From NCBI GenBank assembly GCA_031316155.1, contig JALDRB010000003.1, positions 223,792-287,791 of the forward strand: a DNA stretch of 64,000 nt, read 5' to 3'. The number at the start of each line of letters is the position of its first letter. Position 1 is the stretch's first letter. Both the position numbers and the translations under genes were made by a program. Below the pieces are notes generated by a model, which worked only from the letters and a program-made list of their open reading frames with translations, made no database searches and was not told the origin of the DNA. The stretch comes from Candidatus Scalindua sp. (lineage in GTDB: Bacteria; Planctomycetota; Brocadiia; Brocadiales; Scalinduaceae). Shown here piece by piece: positions 36,558 to 45,037 of this stretch.

Positions 36558-36592
36558 GTTTCCTCCCGTTCCATTTTTTCTCATCTGTTCAG

Positions 36593-36628
36593 TCGTTGCG
36601 GGTACCTGATCGTGAAAGAACAGATGGA
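36593..36628 (+). pseudogene. Fragment of a dual-specificity phosphatase gene
   Basis: About 36 bases match the phosphatase gene near 34919 and would encode VVAGYLIVKEQMEI (there VVAGYLIVKEKMEP). The rest of the gene is missing. It points to an older duplication or a rearranged copy. Confidence 0.45.
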
Positions 36629-36664
36629 GATTGTGTTGTTTTTAACAAACATACCTAACCTGCT

Positions 36665-37993
36665 TTAATCATTGTAAGCCCTCATTCCGGGTGATACATT
36701 GAGATACCGCAAGCTCTGTTCAGCGATTTTTCTGAAAGTTGGTGCGCATACGGTGCCTCCATAACAAAATTCACCGCCCGGCTTATCCGCAATAATACAA
36801 AGCACAAATGCAGGGTCATCAGCTGGTACAAAGCCAATAATACTGGCAATATATCCGTGACTGCCGTAACGCCTTGGATAACCCTCGCCAAGTTTTTGTG
36901 CCGTTCCTGTTTTTCCACATACTTCAAACCCTTCAATCATGGCTTCTGATGCCGTGCCTTCAGGAGTAACTGCTTTTTTAAGGGCTTCAACAGCATCTGT
37001 AACTGCTTTTTCTCCGGCAACCACACGTTTTACGTTCGGTTTACCGGTGAAGAGTGTCTCACCGTTACGGGAATCAACGACACGATCAACGAGATGCAAC
37101 TGCATCATTTCTCCACGGTTAGCCAGCGCGCAGTATGCCTGCACTACCTGAATACACGTCATAGTGTAGTCATAGCCTAAGGCTACCGAAACAGTATGAT
37201 TGAGATTGTCTATCGGCCGGAATTCACCCGTTGATTCGGCAGGCAACCCGATACCGGTCGGCTCTCCGATTCCAAAGTGTTCCAGGGTCTGATACATCCG
37301 CCCATTCCCCATAACTCTGGCAAGATGTGCTATACCAATGTTCTCGGATTTCTGAACAATTTGCCACACCGGCATGCTCTGTTTCTTCAGTTCTGAATCA
37401 GGAACTTCAAATTGCCCGATCATAATGTCAGAAGATAAACATGTTTTACTCTGATAATCATTTCTCACCGGTGAGGTCAAGGATACCACACCAGAATCCA
37501 GGGCACCGCATACGATGACGGGCATCATTAACTGGGCAGGTTCGAAAGTATCTTCTACCATATGATTTCGGTACCGGCCTGGAGTGTTTTTACCCGAATC
37601 TTCATCGGCATGAGATTGTTGTACCATTGCCAGTATTGCGCCAGTTTTCGGATCTGCCATAACAGCCCAGGCGTATTTGGGGCGATGTTCTGAAATCAGT
37701 GTTGCCAGTTCACTCTCTGCAATGGATTGAAGCGGTTCGTGAATGGTCAGATACACGGTATTGCCATGAAATTCCGGAAGAGTAAAGGTGTTGTACCCAC
37801 CCGGGGAGTTACGTACCAGTGGTTTGCCGGTGATATCATAGATCTCCCCGGTATTTTTTTCTCTTGGTATCTCATCATCGGCACACAGCTCTGCTCCTTC
37901 CGATAAAGGTACGTGATAAAAATTTCCCGGATTTCCCAGGAAAGCGAGCAGGAAACAAGAGAGTGTTAAGATGTATATGGCTGACATTTTCAT
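36665..37993 (-). CDS. Penicillin-binding-protein-like, active-site residues lost
   Basis: A 442-residue exported protein with a transpeptidase fold. After a signal-anchor and a segment resembling the linker region, the fold has AWAVMADPKTGAILAMVQ, and at the position of the catalytic S-x-x-K motif (EPGSTFKP in relatives) it reads EPAQLMMP, with Q154 and M157. Neither the nucleophilic Ser nor the Lys is present. The second motif is S-E-N (216-218) and the third KTGTAQ (361-366) is intact. It therefore cannot act as a normal transpeptidase and may be a structural or sensing relative of FtsI. The start is ATG 37993. Confidence 0.75.
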   Translation of the reverse strand: MKMSAIYILTLSCFLLAFLGNPGNFYHVPLSEGAELCADDEIPREKNTGEIYDITGKPLVRNSPGGYNTFTLPEFHGNTVYLTIHEPLQSIAESELATLISEHRPKYAWAVMADPKTGAILAMVQQSHADEDSGKNTPGRYRNHMVEDTFEPAQLMMPVIVCGALDSGVVSLTSPVRNDYQSKTCLSSDIMIGQFEVPDSELKKQSMPVWQIVQKSENIGIAHLARVMGNGRMYQTLEHFGIGEPTGIGLPAESTGEFRPIDNLNHTVSVALGYDYTMTCIQVVQAYCALANRGEMMQLHLVDRVVDSRNGETLFTGKPNVKRVVAGEKAVTDAVEALKKAVTPEGTASEAMIEGFEVCGKTGTAQKLGEGYPRRYGSHGYIASIIGFVPADDPAFVLCIIADKPGGEFCYGGTVCAPTFRKIAEQSLRYLNVSPGMRAYND

Positions 37994-38160
37994 TCATATT
38001 TTCCTCGATAGATGGTGACAGGCAGATATTTTCAAGAGTAATAACGGAGCATTATAACGATTTCTTACAAAAAAACATCTTGAATTCCCGGAGAGGGAAC
38101 AGGAGTTTGCTAGAGAGATTCAGATTGATTTTACACATCATACATGGTACTGTTTTTGGA

Positions 38161-38556
38161 ATGACAATAAACGAAATTGCACACACCATAGAGCCCATTA
38201 TTTCATCACATCCGGAAATCAAACTCGTTTACCTATTTGGTTCACAGGTTACCGGGAATACCGGTGCTCTGAGTGATTATGATTTCGCTTTTTATATAAA
38301 TATAAAAGATACGAAAAGGCTTTATGACCTGAGATTTATTCTCATGGATGAAATAAGCATGGCACTCAAGACGGACAAAATAGACATACTCATTCTTAAT
38401 ATAATTGAATCACCGGAACTGAAGTACAAGATTATCAGTGACGGTATACTCCTGTTCAAAAAAGAACCATACAAGGTTCTGGTTGAGCCAAGGATACTCA
38501 ACGAGTATTTCGATTTCCATGACCTTTTAGTCCGATATAATCTGACAAAAACCTGA
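38161..38556 (+). CDS. MNT-type nucleotidyltransferase (antitoxin)
   Basis: Starts at ATG 38161 (the frame is open upstream but the match to the family starts here). LFGSQVTGNTGALSDYDFAFY gives the catalytic GS and the D-x-D (DYD) pair. The partner gene follows after eight bases. MntA-type proteins neutralise HepT toxins by AMPylation of the HEPN active site. Confidence 0.75.
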   Translation: MTINEIAHTIEPIISSHPEIKLVYLFGSQVTGNTGALSDYDFAFYINIKDTKRLYDLRFILMDEISMALKTDKIDILILNIIESPELKYKIISDGILLFKKEPYKVLVEPRILNEYFDFHDLLVRYNLTKT

Positions 38557-38564
38557 ACTATCTC

Positions 38565-38984
38565 ATGACAGATCTCACCGTTATCGAAAACAAGATCAGC
38601 GCTGTTCATAAATATCTGAAAATACTTGAAAGATATAAACAGTTTACTCAAAAGGAAATTATTAATGACATAGACAGGAAAGGAGCCCTCGAACGATATC
38701 TCTATCTCATCATGCAGGCAACGATCGATTTATCCGAAGCCGTGATTGCTTACAAAAACCTGAGAAAACCTTCCACCATGAGCGAATCATTTCATATTCT
38801 TCGGGAAGAGAAGATTATAACCTCAGATCTGGCTGGTGAAATGATAAAGATGACAGGATGCCGTAATGTGATTGCACACGATTATGAAAAACTGAATTAT
38901 GAGATACTCTATGATGTCCTTCAAAATAGATTGGTCTATATAGAAGCGTTTGTGGCTGAAATTAAAAATTGTCTTGATACTTAA
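38565..38984 (+). CDS. HepT-family HEPN toxin
   Basis: A 139-residue DUF86/HepT protein. The signature R-x4-H-x-Y appears as RNVIAHDY near residue 101; the N-terminal half has ALERYLYLIMQATIDLSEAV typical of HepT. With the preceding nucleotidyltransferase it forms an MntA-HepT pair. A 90-bp remnant of a near-identical 3' end lies at 11.0 kb. Confidence 0.78.
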   Translation: MTDLTVIENKISAVHKYLKILERYKQFTQKEIINDIDRKGALERYLYLIMQATIDLSEAVIAYKNLRKPSTMSESFHILREEKIITSDLAGEMIKMTGCRNVIAHDYEKLNYEILYDVLQNRLVYIEAFVAEIKNCLDT

Positions 38985-38986
38985 TT

Positions 38987-39058
38987 CCTGAAAACATATG
39001 GTTTGGACAGGAAACTGTTATTTCTAAATGCAGTAGGGAAGGCAGTGAGTTGAGCGAT
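38987..39058 (+). pseudogene. Remnant of the ring-nuclease-like gene
   Basis: About 70 bases right after the HepT gene match 11620-11690 in the truncated NE0113-type gene (CATATGGTTTGG, GAAACT, GGCAGxGAGTTGA). The rest is gone. It shows that HepT and the ring-nuclease-like gene were once neighbours. The remainder up to 39227 shows nothing else. Confidence 0.5.
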
Positions 39059-39227
39059 ATTCATACAAAGGAATAGCATAAAGCCCTGGCCAATACAATC
39101 TTTATGTTTATTGCAGGAAGGTTTATAGCGGATATTCGGCATATTATTCTACATTAGAGAAGAAACGGTATAGGGGAGAGCCGGTTTTCAACTTTTGAAA
39201 TACCTGGATTAATTATGGGAGAAAGCA

Positions 39228-39731
39228 CTGCTTAAATTTGAAGAGTTATTTTCCGCATTAAATAAGAGGAGAGTCAGATATCTGGTTGTTGGCGGAATTG
39301 CGGTTAATCTTTACGGAATAGAGAGGGCAACGGCCGATATTGACCTTGTGGTAGATCTGGAGGAAAGTAATCTTCAGGAATTTGTCAAGGCCGTAAAAGG
39401 GCTCAATTTTAAGCCAAAGATTCCTGTACCTCTGGAAGATTTTACTGATAAGGGGAAGAGAGAAAGCTGGGTCAAAGAAAAGGGAATGATGGTATTCAGT
39501 CTTTTTGATCCGCGAAATCCATACTTTCTTCTGGATGTATTTGTAATAGAGCCTTTTGATTTTAACAAGGAGTATAAGGCAAAAAGAGAGATGAAGTCCG
39601 GAAAGGTTAAAATTCCGCTAATTTCTTTAGATCACCTCGTAAAAATGAAAGAAAAGGCCGGTAGACCACAAGATATCTCTGATGTGTTTTACTTGAAAAA
39701 AATAGAAGGGGAATGGCAGAATGAAAAGTGA
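39228..39731 (+). CDS. Nucleotidyltransferase, DUF6036/AbiEii-like (start uncertain)
   Basis: Homologue of the gene at 13.4 kb. The frame from about 39216 to 39731 encodes YLVVGGIAVNLYGIERATADIDLVV (GG and D-x-D), then SLFDPRNPYFLLDVFV and SLDHLVKMKEKAGRPQDISD. No ATG or TTG precedes the conserved part: CTG at 39228 is the only plausible in-frame codon, while an ATG at 39214 is in another frame, so the 5' end may carry a small deletion. A small partner gene overlaps the end. Confidence 0.55.
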   Translation: MLKFEELFSALNKRRVRYLVVGGIAVNLYGIERATADIDLVVDLEESNLQEFVKAVKGLNFKPKIPVPLEDFTDKGKRESWVKEKGMMVFSLFDPRNPYFLLDVFVIEPFDFNKEYKAKREMKSGKVKIPLISLDHLVKMKEKAGRPQDISDVFYLKKIEGEWQNEK

Positions 39732-39885
39732 TCCTTTACTCTATTATAAGACGAAAGCGGATATAGATGCATACCGAAAGAAACCTGTGAGAGAAAAACT
39801 CACATGGCTTGAAGCACAGATGGAGTTCTTTTACAAGGCAATGCCTGAAAAGGCAAAAAGGATAAGGGAAAGGCTTTTATCATAA
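39721..39885 (+). CDS. Small protein paired with the nucleotidyltransferase
   Basis: A 54-residue protein starting at ATG 39721, 11 bases before the stop of the nucleotidyltransferase gene. It is basic and helical: TKADIDAYRKKPVREKLTWL then EAQMEFFYKAMPEKAKRIRE. The end is repeated as a remnant at 13.9 kb. The KLTWLEAQ stretch recalls the 79-residue protein at 13.2 kb. It may be the partner in a toxin-antitoxin-like unit. Confidence 0.55.
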   Translation: MKSDPLLYYKTKADIDAYRKKPVREKLTWLEAQMEFFYKAMPEKAKRIRERLLS

Positions 39886-39987
39886 ACTGAAAATTGGTTA
39901 ATTAAATGTAAAGATTTAGGATATATAGACAACACTATCTTCGAAACGAGAGTGAGTGTAATAATTGAAATATTACTATAAAATATT

Positions 39988-40268
39988 ATGTCGGATGTGA
40001 ATCAAAAAGAGGTTTCAGAGAACTGGGCAGAGCGGGGATTTAGCTGTGATCTCTGGCAGATAAGCCCGGTCAGCGATGGGAGAACTTTGTTCATGAAACT
40101 GAAGAAGTGGTTATTCTCCTTGAGGGTACTATGGAGTTTGAAGTAGATGGAAAGCTATATCATCCAAAGAGAGGTGAGGAATTATTAATTCCGGCAAAAA
40201 CAGTGCATTCTGCCAGAAATATCGGGAAAACTACTGCACGCTGGCTGTATGGTTACAGGAACGTTTAA
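39988..40268 (+). pseudogene. Cupin-domain gene with a frameshift
   Basis: From ATG 39988 the sequence SENWAERGFSCDLW is followed by a frame change near 40045; the next frame encodes DKPGQRWENFVHETEEVVIL, LEGTMEFEVDGKLYHPKRGE and IPAKTVHSARNIG with the cupin metal-ligand pattern (H-x-x-x-E ... H). The product would be a 90-residue single-domain cupin. The break is a one-base indel outside a homopolymer. Confidence 0.6.
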
Positions 40269-40330
40269 CGCGTATCTTTGTTTTGCATTTATTGTTATTG
40301 AGGTAGATACTGGCTTGCCAAAACGTTTGT

Positions 40331-41032
40331 ATGAAAAATATAAAATATGGGAACATCAGACGTTCTATTCGTTTGAAGGGATATGATTATGCACAGGCAG
40401 GTGCGTATTTTGTAACAATATGTATTCAGGATCGATTGCAGATATTTGGTGAAGTAACAAATGGTAAAATGTTTATGAATAATGTTGGGGAGATGGCAGA
40501 TAAATGGTGGTCAAAATTGCCTGAGAAATTTCCTGCGATTGTGTTAGATGGATATATCATAATGCCGAACCATATGCATGGAATAATCATAATTAATCAA
40601 CCATCCGTACCCGTAGGGGCAGACCCACGTGTCTGCCCTGGTTTGGACAAACATACGGATGATAATACGGACGAATACACGGGTGTAGATACGGACAAAC
40701 ACACGGGTGGAAACACGGGCAAACACATGGGTTTGCCCCTACAGAGGGTTATACAATGGTTTAAAACCATGACAACAAATGAATATATCAGAAACGTTAA
40801 TAACACTGATTGGAAACCGTTTAACAAACGTTTCTGGCAAAGGAATTATTATGAACATATCATCAGAAATGAAAAGGAATTAAACCGTATTCAAGAATAC
40901 ATTTTACATAATCCCATACAGTGGCAATTCGACAGGGAAAATCCGGATTACGTTTGGGATAAAAATTATGACATGAAATGGAACCATATTGAAAATATGG
41001 TATCTGGTAAAAAAACTCACAAAGATATGTAA
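40331..41032 (+). CDS. REP-associated tyrosine transposase (RAYT, Y1/IS200-like)
   Basis: A 233-residue HUH-type single-strand transposase. GYDYAQAGAYFVTICIQD is the first strand, IMPNHMHGIIII the HUH motif, and FWQRNYYEHIIRNEKEL contains the catalytic Tyr. Between them, residues about 93-138 are an insert with octapeptide repeats DKHTDDNT, DEYTGVDT, DKHTGGNT, GKHMGLPL, and this part of the gene is itself a REP-like array. Family members usually have no such insert. The protein cleaves and joins REP palindromes. Confidence 0.8.
   Translation: MKNIKYGNIRRSIRLKGYDYAQAGAYFVTICIQDRLQIFGEVTNGKMFMNNVGEMADKWWSKLPEKFPAIVLDGYIIMPNHMHGIIIINQPSVPVGADPRVCPGLDKHTDDNTDEYTGVDTDKHTGGNTGKHMGLPLQRVIQWFKTMTTNEYIRNVNNTDWKPFNKRFWQRNYYEHIIRNEKELNRIQEYILHNPIQWQFDRENPDYVWDKNYDMKWNHIENMVSGKKTHKDM
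40613..40742. repeat. REP-like array inside the RAYT gene
   Basis: GTAGGGGCAGACCCACGTGT followed by CTGCCC (40613-40638) is a hairpin; 40717-40742 (GGGCAAACACATGGGTTTGC, then CCCTAC) is a matching one in the other orientation. Between them lie degenerate 24-base units (GGACAAACACACGGGTGGAA). 24 bases equal eight codons, so the array can be translated without a frameshift. Confidence 0.75.
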
Positions 41033-41046
41033 TACCGTTAATGCCA

Positions 41047-41196
41047 TAGGGGCAGACCCACGTGTCTGCCCAAAACCCTGTCCAATAAAGAATTATCATG
41101 GCAAACACATGGATGGTTATAAGGACGAACACACGGGTGGAAATAAGGGCAAACACGTAGGTCGAAATACGGGCAGACACGTGAGTCTGCCCCTAC
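41047..41196. repeat. Second REP-like array, downstream of RAYT
   Basis: Left hairpin TAGGGGCAGACCCACGTGTC and right hairpin GGGCAGACACGTGAGTCTGC flank three 24-base units similar to those in the RAYT gene. The pair has the form of a BIME substrate for the transposase. Its right end supplies the stop codon of the methyltransferase gene on the opposite strand. Confidence 0.75.
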
Positions 41197-42110
41197 GGAA
41201 GTCGGTTCATATGTTCAACCAGATACCTGAGGTGTTCTCCGTTCGTACCGCAACACCCGCCCAGTATGGTTATGTTATAGTCTCTGTTAAGGGATATCAT
41301 ACGCTCTCCCCAGTCCGGGATACTGCTTACCTGAAGGTCTTCAGCACCATCGAGGCTTGAGTGATCTCTGTCAGAGGCGTTCGCCTGGTACCCTATCAGT
41401 CGTGATAAAACATTTTCAGTTTCTCTCTCCGGTCTGAAAAAAGAGGGGTGGGAACAGTTTATCATAAACCCATCCGGTGGTCTTGTGCACGAGGAGTCGA
41501 TGGCCCTGAATGCATCATCGAGGGAAGTTCCATCGATTAAGCGTCCTGTTCTGTCAATTACAAAACTCAGTATGTAAGGTATGGTCAAGGGAGACATGAT
41601 TTGTGCAATACCCTCTGCTTCAGATACAGCAGGAAGGGAAGCCGCGAAAATAAAATCCACACCTCCCTGAATGAGTTTGTCTACCTGCCATTGGTGAAAC
41701 TGGGCAGCTTCCTCAGGAGAGAGAGCTTCCTCAGCTTTATAGCAATCATTTTTACAGCCGATTAAACCACCGATCACGATTTTTTCAGAGTCACAGGCAT
41801 GTTTCTTCCTTATCTCTTTCATAAACGTTACTGCATCAGCGTTTACATCTCTTCTGATCTGGAAAGATTCCACTCTCTCCCTGTTTGCCCGCCATGTCGG
41901 AGTGAAAATCAGGAAAGGGACTTGTGTGTTTCTCTGTATTGCGAAGTATTCATCATAAATCAACTCGATCTCTTTTTTCCCGATTTCATCATATATGAGC
42001 AGAGAGTGTTCGAGACTCGGATGCAGGCAGACATTCTCCGACCGCCTCAGCCTTTCCAGCACGGCAAATTCTGTTAATATATACGGGTATGTATTTAAAA
42101 GTTGTTTCAT
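41193..42110 (-). CDS. Homocysteine S-methyltransferase family protein
   Basis: The 305-residue protein has the TIM-barrel methyltransferase pattern: KIVIGGLIGCKNDC, GVDFIFAASLPAVSEAEGIA, PDGFMINCSHP and, near the C-terminus, the zinc-binding ILGGCCGTNGEHLRYL. The first zinc ligand is expected in MINCSHP. It would transfer a methyl group to homocysteine or a related thiol. The start ATG 42110 is typical. The stop lies in the REP-like hairpin. Confidence 0.75.
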   Translation of the reverse strand: MKQLLNTYPYILTEFAVLERLRRSENVCLHPSLEHSLLIYDEIGKKEIELIYDEYFAIQRNTQVPFLIFTPTWRANRERVESFQIRRDVNADAVTFMKEIRKKHACDSEKIVIGGLIGCKNDCYKAEEALSPEEAAQFHQWQVDKLIQGGVDFIFAASLPAVSEAEGIAQIMSPLTIPYILSFVIDRTGRLIDGTSLDDAFRAIDSSCTRPPDGFMINCSHPSFFRPERETENVLSRLIGYQANASDRDHSSLDGAEDLQVSSIPDWGERMISLNRDYNITILGGCCGTNGEHLRYLVEHMNRLP

Positions 42111-42177
42111 GCGTTTATGCAGAGCTTTTAATGTTGCCTAAGATTGTCGGAGAGTAAGAAACCCGGCCGGATGACTC

Positions 42178-42438
42178 GCACGGATAAGCACCAAATAATA
42201 AATTCCAAATAACAAACAAATCACAATAAACAAAAAAAAAATTCCAAACAGACTGGTTTTGATCATTTCTGACTGTCTACAGGCAAGCAAACATTGGAAT
42301 TTGTAATTTGTTTGTTGTTTGTGATTTGAGATTTGCCCGTCCGAACGGATTCATCCGGGCGGGTAATTTTATAACTCCTGTTTGGTTCTGGCTCGCCCAG
42401 ATTACGCATAATTAATGTGCAGGGATTTTGCCGACGGC
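42178..42438 (+). repeat. Dispersed A/T-rich repeat, copy 2
   Basis: Begins AAGCACCAAATAATAAATTC and contains AACAAACAAATCACAATAAA, TGGTTTTGATCATTTCTGAC, the complementary half with GGAATTTGTAATTTGTTTG, and the end CTGTTTGGTTCTGGCTCGCC followed by TTACGCATAATTAATGTG. The final part (GGGATTTTGCCGACGGCCTAA) is shared with the copy at 57 kb. It occupies the whole interval between the methyltransferase and parC genes. Confidence 0.8.
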
Positions 42439-45033
42439 CTAACGTGCATTTTGCTCTTCTTTGTCAAACAGCTGCAGCTGTTCCAGATCTTCGTTTTCTG
42501 TGCTCATAGTTTCAGGTTCCTCACTTTCAACCGGTGTGACGTTTACTACCTCATAATTACTGATGAGGTTTCCTCGAGCCTTATACCCTTTAATATCGAC
42601 GAGACTATTTAAGTGAACGACATCACTGCGCTTCTCTTTTTTCCGGCCGAAGAGATATTCTATCCTGGCTTTGGGGTCTGCCTCGGTGGTGACTATAACA
42701 GGGACATTGTCCTTTCCACCGGCCATAAACTGCAGAGAAGTGCCAATGGAACTGTTCTGCAAGACGAAGCGTTTCACGTAAAACTTTCTTGGTTCTCCAT
42801 TAACGTGTACGACAGTGATGATGGTTTCAGGTTTCTCTTTTTCGATTAAGACAATCTTATCTGTATCATAACGATTGGTTAATTCGAAGCTTGTCACTTC
42901 CAGTGTGCCGTCTTTGCTGGCAACCAGGATACTGTCTTCTCCTTCAAATTTCCCCAGAAATCTGCCACGCTTCTCTCTGTTGAGTCTGCCGACTGTTTCG
43001 TCATACCAGATGTCGAGTCCACCCTGAGTGGATGTTCCGGCTTTTTTATGAGCAATTTTGCGTACCGGGTATTTTGTAAGTCTGTTGCCTCTTGAAGAGC
43101 GTCCCTTTACGGCCAGACCGGCAAAATCAAAATCGAAAAGCAATTTGCGTGCTGAGCATCCGGGGCGCAGTGATACTGCAACAACTTCTGATTCGCCGTT
43201 TGGATTAGCACTGAAATAAAGCACCCTCGACCCCTTCGTGCCTGAGGTCAGGTCATAGAGTTTGTCATAGGTGACTGAGGTAACGGCGAAGCGTTTGACA
43301 AAACTGGCGCCATCTTTACCATCCCGATAAATAAGGTGGTAAATCATGCGATTATCATTCTTCCTCCAGACCTGGGCGTGAATAATATCTTTGCCGATAA
43401 ATGTCTTTTCGGAGATCCGGGTGACCAGAAAAGTACCGTCGGCCAGAAAAACAATTACTGCATCAATATCGGAACAATCACCGATGTATTCCTCTTTCTT
43501 CAGTCCATAACCGATGAAGCCATCCCGGCGGTTCATATACAGTTTCTGGTTGGCAACTGCAACCTGTGATATCTGAATGGTGTCAAAATTGCGAATCGCG
43601 GTCTTCCGCTCTCTTCCCTTTCCGTACTTTTTTATGAGATTCTCAAAATAGGTAATAGCGTAATTAACAAGATTTCTCAGATCATATTTGACCTGTTTTA
43701 TTTCACTTTTCAGTTCCCTGATAACCTCATCTGCCTGAAAGGAATCGTATCGGGAGATCCGCTTGATTTTGATTTCCGTCAGCTTGGTGATATCTTCCTC
43801 GGTAATTTTTCTGAGAAACATATCTTTATAGGGATCAAGGCCGTTGTGAATCGCCTGGATTACGGCTTTCCAGGTTTCACACTCTTCAATGTCCCGATAG
43901 ACTCTTTTTTCGATAAAAATTTTTTCTAATGATGAAAAGTGCAGCTTTTCCTGCAGTTCTTCAAGCTTGATTTTCAGTTCGCGTTTGAGCAGCTCGACAG
44001 TGTGATTTGTGGTGATTGTCAGGATTTCATTCACGCTGTAAAAATGGGGTTTATCATCGATTATGACACAGGCATTGGGAGATATGGAAACTTCGCACTC
44101 GGTAAAGGCGTAGAGGGCATCAATAGTCATGTCGGGAGAGACGTGACTCGGCAGCTCGATCACTATCTCCACATCTTTAGCAGTGTTGTCAACCACCCGT
44201 TTGATCTTGATCTTGTTGTTTTCGCTGGCTTTTACGATTGAAACCATTACACTCGTCGTTGTGGTGGTGTAAGGTATATCGCGGATGACAAGTGATTTTT
44301 TTCCTGTATTTTCTATTTTAGCTCTGACACGTATTTTGCCCCCGCGCTGGCCATCATTATAATTGGAGACATCTACCATTCCACCGGTTGGAAAATCCGG
44401 AAACAGATTCGTTTTTTTCCCGCGCAACACATCTATCGAAGCCTCAAGCAGTTCAACAAAATTGTGAGGCATAATCTTTGTTGACAAACCAACGGCGATT
44501 CCATCCGTACCCTGTGCCAAAAGGAGTGGAAATTTTATCGGTAAAAGGACTGGTTCTTTTTTTCTGCCGTCATAAGAGAGTCGCCATTCGGTGATCTGGT
44601 TATTAAAAGCGACGTCAAGGGCAAACCGGGAAAGACGGGCTTCTATGTAGCGGGCTGCAGCGGCTGAGTCACCGGTACGGATATCTCCCCAGTTTCCCTG
44701 AGTATCGATGAGCAGCTCTTTTTGCCCCAGGTTAACCAGTGCATCTCCGATTGCGGCATCACCATGAGGATGGTACTGCATGGTGTGTCCGATGATATTT
44801 GCCGCTTTATTAAAGCGTCCATCGTCCATCTGTTTCATTGAATGGAGAATACGACGCTGGACAGGTTTTAAACCGTCCAGCAGGGCAGGTACCGCACGTT
44901 CCAGGATGACGTACGATGCATATTCCAGGAACCAGTTGCTGTACATTTCCGAAACATGAAGAGCTTCATGCATATCGTTGTTGCCACCGGGTCTCGCTTT
45001 GGATTTTTTCTTCTGTTTTTTTTCTTTCGGCAT
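42439..45033 (-). CDS. parC: DNA topoisomerase IV subunit A (ParC-like)
   Basis: An 864-residue type IIA topoisomerase A subunit. The winged-helix region has AVPALLDGLKPVQRRILHSM and MQYHPHGDAAIGDALVNLGQ; the active-site Tyr is Tyr129 in AAAARYIEARLS. The C-terminal half contains six or so strand-rich segments of the beta-pinwheel (for example KGSRVLYFSANPNGESEV, HKKAGTSTQGGLDIWYDE) and an acidic tail. It cuts and passes DNA with ParE to decatenate and relax chromosomes. It follows parE after four bases in the same operon. The N-terminal basic extension and sequence resemble Bacteroidetes-type ParC. Confidence 0.9.
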   Translation of the reverse strand: MPKEKKQKKKSKARPGGNNDMHEALHVSEMYSNWFLEYASYVILERAVPALLDGLKPVQRRILHSMKQMDDGRFNKAANIIGHTMQYHPHGDAAIGDALVNLGQKELLIDTQGNWGDIRTGDSAAAARYIEARLSRFALDVAFNNQITEWRLSYDGRKKEPVLLPIKFPLLLAQGTDGIAVGLSTKIMPHNFVELLEASIDVLRGKKTNLFPDFPTGGMVDVSNYNDGQRGGKIRVRAKIENTGKKSLVIRDIPYTTTTTSVMVSIVKASENNKIKIKRVVDNTAKDVEIVIELPSHVSPDMTIDALYAFTECEVSISPNACVIIDDKPHFYSVNEILTITTNHTVELLKRELKIKLEELQEKLHFSSLEKIFIEKRVYRDIEECETWKAVIQAIHNGLDPYKDMFLRKITEEDITKLTEIKIKRISRYDSFQADEVIRELKSEIKQVKYDLRNLVNYAITYFENLIKKYGKGRERKTAIRNFDTIQISQVAVANQKLYMNRRDGFIGYGLKKEEYIGDCSDIDAVIVFLADGTFLVTRISEKTFIGKDIIHAQVWRKNDNRMIYHLIYRDGKDGASFVKRFAVTSVTYDKLYDLTSGTKGSRVLYFSANPNGESEVVAVSLRPGCSARKLLFDFDFAGLAVKGRSSRGNRLTKYPVRKIAHKKAGTSTQGGLDIWYDETVGRLNREKRGRFLGKFEGEDSILVASKDGTLEVTSFELTNRYDTDKIVLIEKEKPETIITVVHVNGEPRKFYVKRFVLQNSSIGTSLQFMAGGKDNVPVIVTTEADPKARIEYLFGRKKEKRSDVVHLNSLVDIKGYKARGNLISNYEVVNVTPVESEEPETMSTENEDLEQLQLFDKEEQNAR

Positions 45034-45037
45034 GTTC

